Position numbers and translations under genes: made by a program. A model generated the notes under the pieces. That model ran no database searches, was not told the origin of the DNA, and saw nothing but the letters and a program-made list of their open reading frames with translations. 64,000 nucleotides of DNA from Mucilaginibacter_A sp041088075 (GTDB lineage Bacteria > Bacteroidota > Bacteroidia > Sphingobacteriales > Sphingobacteriaceae), in NCBI RefSeq assembly GCF_041088075.1, contig NZ_JBGCVY010000024.1, forward strand, positions 1 to 64,000, read 5' to 3'. Numbering within the stretch: position 1 is the stretch's first letter; every line of letters begins with the position of its first letter. This document shows, in pieces, positions 60,448-64,000 of this stretch.

Positions 60448-60571
60448 GAGCCTGTTTAAATTTTGTTCAACATATTTTCTATGCTTCTTTTACCGCATAA
60501 AAATCATCGGCTCGTTGTACTTTTTGTATTGGAACAGCATCAAAAACAGGATTTACAGGCATAAAAGAAGC
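60448..60571. mobile_element. Truncated MITE
   Basis: The left terminal repeat GAGCCTGTTTAAATTT (60448-60463) after a TAA is close to that of the MITE at 15789, and the body again has facing words ATGCTTCTTTTA (60481-60492) and a decayed TAAAAGAAGCGG (60562-60573). No right terminal repeat follows, so the right end has been lost; the gene remnant starts there instead. Confidence 0.6.
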
Positions 60572-60884
60572 GGCTATTTTTAAAGTTCATGCACTTAAAG
60601 ACCCTAATTTCATTGATATGTTACAACGTATTGTAAACAAGAGAACTCCTTTGGTAATTACTGATGGGCTTGCCAAAAGAATTGCAGATTACACGGCATT
60701 TTTGAATAGTGCAAATGTAACTGCATTGCCTGTTAAAGGATCGCTTAAAACAGTTCTAAACTTAACACGGGAGCAAATTAAAGTTTATAGTGACAAACTG
60801 CTGGCAACGTTCGGGATAAAATTTGATGCGCCAAGTAAAGTAGAATTTTATCTTTTTGGCGATAACACTTTTGTTGTTGAAAAT

Positions 60885-61117
60885 GAAGTTGTTTAAACTT
60901 ATGTCCGAGTGCTTCTTTTATCGGGTAAAAATTAAGGTCATCCCCCTAACCCCCTTCGAAGGGGGAAAAGGGCCAGGGCGCATACCTTTTTATCTCAAAT
61001 TTCTAAGCTTTAGAAAGGTAGGCAACAGGCTTCCCCCTTCGAAGGGGGTTAGGGGGATGAATTGATTTCCATTATAAATAGTCTTGTTCTCACAAAAACA
61101 AAAGTTTAAACAACTTC
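60885..61117. mobile_element. MITE inserted in a coding sequence
   Basis: A 233-bp element with perfect 16-bp terminal inverted repeats GAAGTTGTTTAAACTT (60885-60900) and AAGTTTAAACAACTTC (61102-61117), flanked by AAT on both sides (60882-60884, 61118-61120). It contains a near-exact 12-mer unit (60909-60936) and a whole TTCGAA palindrome element (60938-61060). No transposase. Confidence 0.85.
60938..61060. repeat. TTCGAA palindrome element inside the MITE
   Basis: A 123-bp element with perfectly inverted ends: ATCCCCCTAACCCCCTTCGA at the left and its complement at the right, plus an inner pair TTTCTAA/TTAGAAA. It shares its layout with 37651 and 45282, but its core is TTCGAA in place of CTCGAG. 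Confidence 0.75.
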
Positions 61118-61409
61118 AATATAAATGAAACTACCGTTAATGTTTCGCTTGGTTTTTTACATATCTCAACTATAGCTAAAACTTTAACGCTGCCTGAAGA
61201 TGCAACAAGCGGTTTATAAAAAACAGGCAATAGTGTAAAAATTCATGTTGAGCCCAATTTGCTTATAGTTGGAGAGTACAATATGCAAAAAGTGTCAATT
61301 GTTAATAATTCATAAATCTTCATATCTGGATTATTAAATTAAATAATTGTTACTTCTTTTGGTCATGGTTAGTGCTATCCAGTGACTAAATTGGTCGCGT
61401 TCTAAACTA

Positions 61410-63662
61410 TTATTTTGTATAAATATCCAGTGCTTTACCTTTAAGCATATCAGCATAATTAACGAACCATCCTTTAAGAGGTGCTCCGCCTATGGTCATT
61501 TTGCCAATATTTTTACCCTTTCCTTTTTTGTTAATGGTAAATGTTTTACCGTTGCCTATCTGCATTTCAACTTTGTCAAAAATAGGCACCGATACAATAT
61601 ATTCAGGGTCTGTTGGCGAGTAAGGATATATACCCATGGCATTAAATACATACCATCCAGTAAGCGAACCATAATCGTCCATTCCTGCCAACGCCAGGCC
61701 TTCGGGACCCATTCCGTAGTAATCCGATAATAACTTGGTAAGTATAGCCTGCGATTTTTCGGGCTTGTTTATGAAATAATAAAGATATGGGTAGTTAAAA
61801 TCAGGCTGGTTACCCATACAAAATTGACCCAGGAAGCACGATAGGTTGTCCTTTGCATAGCCACCCCATGGAATAGTAAAAAGCGAATCTAACTTAAGCT
61901 CGAAAGCTTTAGGGCTCTTGTACAAAGCGATAAGTCCATTGGTATCTTGTGGTACAAAAAATGATGCCTGCCAGGCGTTTGCCTCGCGGTACATAAATTC
62001 GTAATAAGGATAGCTCGGATTAAACGGGGTAACCCATTTTCCGTCGGCAAGCCGGCCTCTCATAAACCCGGTCTGGGCATCAAATACGTTCCTGTAATTT
62101 TGGCTGCGCTTCATCATGGTGTTGTACATCTCCTTGTCGCCAAGTGCCTTAGCCAACTGCGCTACCGAGTAACCCGAATAAGCAAATTCCAATGTTTTAG
62201 TAGTACCCGCGGTAGATACCGTTTCGGTTGTCGGGTTCGGAATATTTACTTCGGCAACATACCCCAATTTGAGATACTCGTCATTATGTGGCCTTGGGGT
62301 CCTTATACCATTACCGGATGGGGTATTGGCATTATTAAGCATCAAATGATAGGCTTTCTGTACATCGTAACCCCTAACGCCGCGTGCATAGGCGCCGGCA
62401 ATGTAAGACGAAGCGAAATCGCCATGAAACGAAGTAGAAAGAAAACCCGACCGCTCTCCGGACAGGATCATGGATTTGATCACATTGTTGCTTACATCAG
62501 GCCTAACCATATTAAGCATAACCAATTGTGTACGGAAAACGTCCCATAACCCAGGGCTTTGATAAACATCAAATCCAGGAACCGTATCCCTTGGTGCAGA
62601 TGCAGTGACGCTTGCGCCCGCACCTTGTCTTCTGCCACCGCCGTCAAGAGATATTTTGCCATTAGCGTCGCTGGTAACACTTGGGTACCAAAACTGCCTG
62701 TAAAGGCATGAATAGAACATTGTTTTTTGCTTTTGTGTTCCGCCGGTAACCTTGATCTTGCCCAGTATATTTTCCCATTTTTGATCAGCCTCTTTGTAAA
62801 CCTGGTCGAAATCCTTGTTCGCTATTTCTATATCGTAATTAGATTTTGCACCTGTGGCGCTAACGCTTGAAATTGCAATTTTAAGCTCCAGTGGCTTATC
62901 AGACTTTTCGAAGTTGATAACGGGCATATTAATATTGCCGGTCAATTTTCGCTGACCGCCTGCACCTTGCCCGTTATGCGGGATATCGGGCTGGTTTGGG
63001 TTGCGTTTATTGATATCTATGCTTTTGATCTTATGGTTCATTACAGCATAAAAATACAGGCCCCCCTGTTTCCCGGTAACTACATAATCGCCGGCCTGGT
63101 TAATCTCCCAGGTGCTGCTGCCGCCGCCTGAGTGTACAAGATCGAAAGCAAGCTTTTTATCCTGACCGCCCAGGTAAGTATATTTATAATACGCGCATCT
63201 CGTAGTAGCGGTAAGTTCTGCGTTGATATTGTAGCGTTCCAGCAAAACACGGTAGTAGCCGGGACGCGCCGTTTCTTTTGCGTGGCTATAGGTCGAAGCA
63301 AAATTATCGGCAGTGAAACCGGTGCCTTCCAGCGGCATAACCGGGATGTTAAGCTGCCCCCAATCCGTTCCGCTGGTTTGGGCGAAAGCCTTAATTGTTT
63401 TAACCTCATACTCGTAACCGCTGCCACTGCCATAAGTAGTTACCGGAACTGCCTGTACCATACCAAATGGCGTGGTAGCCGCAGGTCCATCAAGGCCATT
63501 CCAGGTACGCCATGGCGGGTCGTAGCCAAGCAGCTTGGGGTCGGTTAAAACCGTGGTTCCTATCAGCGGGTTTACATAACTTGTAAGGCGGATTTTAGTC
63601 TGTCCGTAAGTGAGGGACGGCAAGATGACCGCGGCCAAAATAAGGCTCCTTATTTTTTTCAT
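61410..63662 (-). CDS. GH92 family glycosidase (alpha-mannosidase-like, Gln at the acid position)
   Basis: A 750-residue exported protein (signal ends near LTYGQ) of family GH92, Ca2+-dependent exo-acting enzymes on alpha-mannosides. The N-terminal beta domain starts YVNPLIGTT; the (alpha/alpha)6 domain has LWDVFRTQLVMLN, STSFHGDFASSYIAGAYARG and GMDDYGSLTGWYVFNAMGIY with the base region Asp662-Asp663. The block that normally reads GNEP and supplies the catalytic acid reads GNQP here, so the acid Glu is replaced by Gln619. A Gln at this place is known from a GH92 mannose-1-phosphate phosphodiesterase. A second GH92 gene lies 41 bp upstream in the same direction. Confidence 0.9.
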   Translation of the reverse strand: MKKIRSLILAAVILPSLTYGQTKIRLTSYVNPLIGTTVLTDPKLLGYDPPWRTWNGLDGPAATTPFGMVQAVPVTTYGSGSGYEYEVKTIKAFAQTSGTDWGQLNIPVMPLEGTGFTADNFASTYSHAKETARPGYYRVLLERYNINAELTATTRCAYYKYTYLGGQDKKLAFDLVHSGGGSSTWEINQAGDYVVTGKQGGLYFYAVMNHKIKSIDINKRNPNQPDIPHNGQGAGGQRKLTGNINMPVINFEKSDKPLELKIAISSVSATGAKSNYDIEIANKDFDQVYKEADQKWENILGKIKVTGGTQKQKTMFYSCLYRQFWYPSVTSDANGKISLDGGGRRQGAGASVTASAPRDTVPGFDVYQSPGLWDVFRTQLVMLNMVRPDVSNNVIKSMILSGERSGFLSTSFHGDFASSYIAGAYARGVRGYDVQKAYHLMLNNANTPSGNGIRTPRPHNDEYLKLGYVAEVNIPNPTTETVSTAGTTKTLEFAYSGYSVAQLAKALGDKEMYNTMMKRSQNYRNVFDAQTGFMRGRLADGKWVTPFNPSYPYYEFMYREANAWQASFFVPQDTNGLIALYKSPKAFELKLDSLFTIPWGGYAKDNLSCFLGQFCMGNQPDFNYPYLYYFINKPEKSQAILTKLLSDYYGMGPEGLALAGMDDYGSLTGWYVFNAMGIYPYSPTDPEYIVSVPIFDKVEMQIGNGKTFTINKKGKGKNIGKMTIGGAPLKGWFVNYADMLKGKALDIYTK

Positions 63663-63703
63663 GTACGATTTTTATTGAGCAACAATGTTTGTTATTCGTA
63701 AAA

Positions 63704-64000
63704 CTATTGAGTAGTAATCGTTAGGGTTTTGCCTTTCTTCAAGTCGGCATCATCAATAAAATATCCTTTAACCTTTTTATCAGTCCAACTGATATCTGTT
63801 ATCTTTTTGCCGTTCCCTTTTTTGACAATCGTGGTAGGTTTGGCACCCAGTTTTAAAGATACTTTGTCAAACAATGGAACCGAAACGATATAATTCGGAT
63901 CAGCAGGTGAAAAAGTGTAGAATCCCATAGCATTAAACACATACCAGGCTGACATTTCGCCCGCATCATCCATACCCGGATATGCTAGCTTGTCTTTACC
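63704..64000 (-). CDS. Second GH92 glycosidase, C-terminal part (cut by window edge)
   Basis: The last ~98 residues of another GH92 protein: from GKDKLAYPGMDDAGEMSAWY at the window edge to KGKTLTITTQ and stop. The MDD base motif is present and the AWYVFNAMGFY block is closer to the family norm than that in the neighbouring gene. The rest, including the acid residue, lies beyond 64000. It ends 41 bp upstream of the first GH92 gene, so both are probably one transcription unit. Confidence 0.9.
   Translation of the reverse strand, partial: GKDKLAYPGMDDAGEMSAWYVFNAMGFYTFSPADPNYIVSVPLFDKVSLKLGAKPTTIVKKGNGKKITDISWTDKKVKGYFIDDADLKKGKTLTITTQ

Larger units (their letters stand above)
60573..61315 (+). 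pseudogene. C-terminal gene fragment split by a MITE
   Basis: Coding sequence runs from about 60573 (GCTATTTTTAAAGTTCATGC, then the ATG at 60618) to codon AAT at 60882-60884, is interrupted by a 233-bp MITE, and resumes at 61121 to the stop at 61313-61315. Removing the MITE and one AAT copy joins FVVEN to INETTVNVSLGFLHISTIAK in one frame. One more in-frame TAA follows after DATSGL, then KTGNSVKIHVEPNLLIVGEY. The 5' part is missing, replaced by a truncated MITE. The intact first piece could still give a 92-residue peptide (60618-60896). I do not recognise the family; its place in a glycosidase cluster suggests a carbohydrate-related protein. Confidence 0.7.

Noticed and set aside
1..64000. 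A CRISPR array or a classical defence island
   Set aside because: The frequent repeats are dispersed, inverted and of irregular spacing, with no Cas genes. Fic, FRG, ORF6N and Vsr-like genes are scattered singly, not clustered.

Overview
The window looks like a chromosomal segment of a Bacteroidota bacterium, most likely of the Sphingobacteriaceae (Pedobacter/Mucilaginibacter type). Evidence: a complete gldKLMN type IX secretion core, gldB next to nadE, an SprE/PorW-type lipoprotein, a subtilase with a C-terminal T9SS sorting domain, a type III glutamine synthetase, an ATP synthase operon without atpD/atpC, GH92/GH20/GH2 glycosidases, and promoters of the Bacteroidota form TTG-N(19-24)-TAnnTTTG. 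The genus is inferred from gene content only.

Layout. 1-400: a miniature inverted-repeat element (MITE). 0.4-6.5 kb: ORF6N protein, secreted S8 protease, small secreted protein, DinB-like protein and a frameshifted FRG-domain gene. 6.9-9.9 kb: nadE, divergent gldB and a small membrane protein. 10-15.8 kb: ATP synthase genes atpZ-I-B-E-F-H-A-G on the minus strand. 16-23 kb: sprE/porW, a class A PBP and uvrC on the plus strand. 23.1-31.5 kb on the minus strand: FGGY kinase, a DUF4271-like membrane protein, hemD and gldK-L-M-N. 31.5-37.6 kb: coiled-coil protein, an IS1595-type insertion sequence, a 48-residue membrane peptide, a zinc alcohol dehydrogenase pair, a possible structured RNA, a retropepsin-PDZ protein and a TMEM175-like channel. 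38-46.6 kb: TPR-thioredoxin protein, Vsr-like nuclease, trxB, DUF4230 protein, GH20, a lipoprotein and purM. 46.8-57 kb: glnN, ThiF-rhodanese, class III Fic, an aminopeptidase pseudogene, purL, a VOC protein, trmN6, a phosphoesterase and rnhA. 57-64 kb: tRNA-His, an IS3 orfA remnant, GH2, a gene split by a MITE, and two GH92 genes, the second cut by the window edge.

The strongest unexplained signal is at DNA level. A 12-base word, TAAAAGAAGYAT, and its sister TAAAAACAGYAT occur about 47 times as exact matches in 64 kb (36 and 11 by hand count), roughly evenly on both strands. Chance expectation is far below one. Between genes the word forms one arm of a palindromic unit of about 29 bp (ATGCTTCTTTTA, 4-6 nt, TAAAAATTGGTG), often abutting or overlapping a stop codon. 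It also sits inside housekeeping genes and inside mobile MITEs. Density and distribution resemble DNA uptake sequences or highly iterated palindromes of other phyla, and I know of no described function for this word. The MITEs have GTTTAAAC-centred terminal repeats and 3-bp A/T target duplications. One splits a gene whose frame is restored by exact excision; another supplies the -33 element of the predicted ATP synthase promoter.
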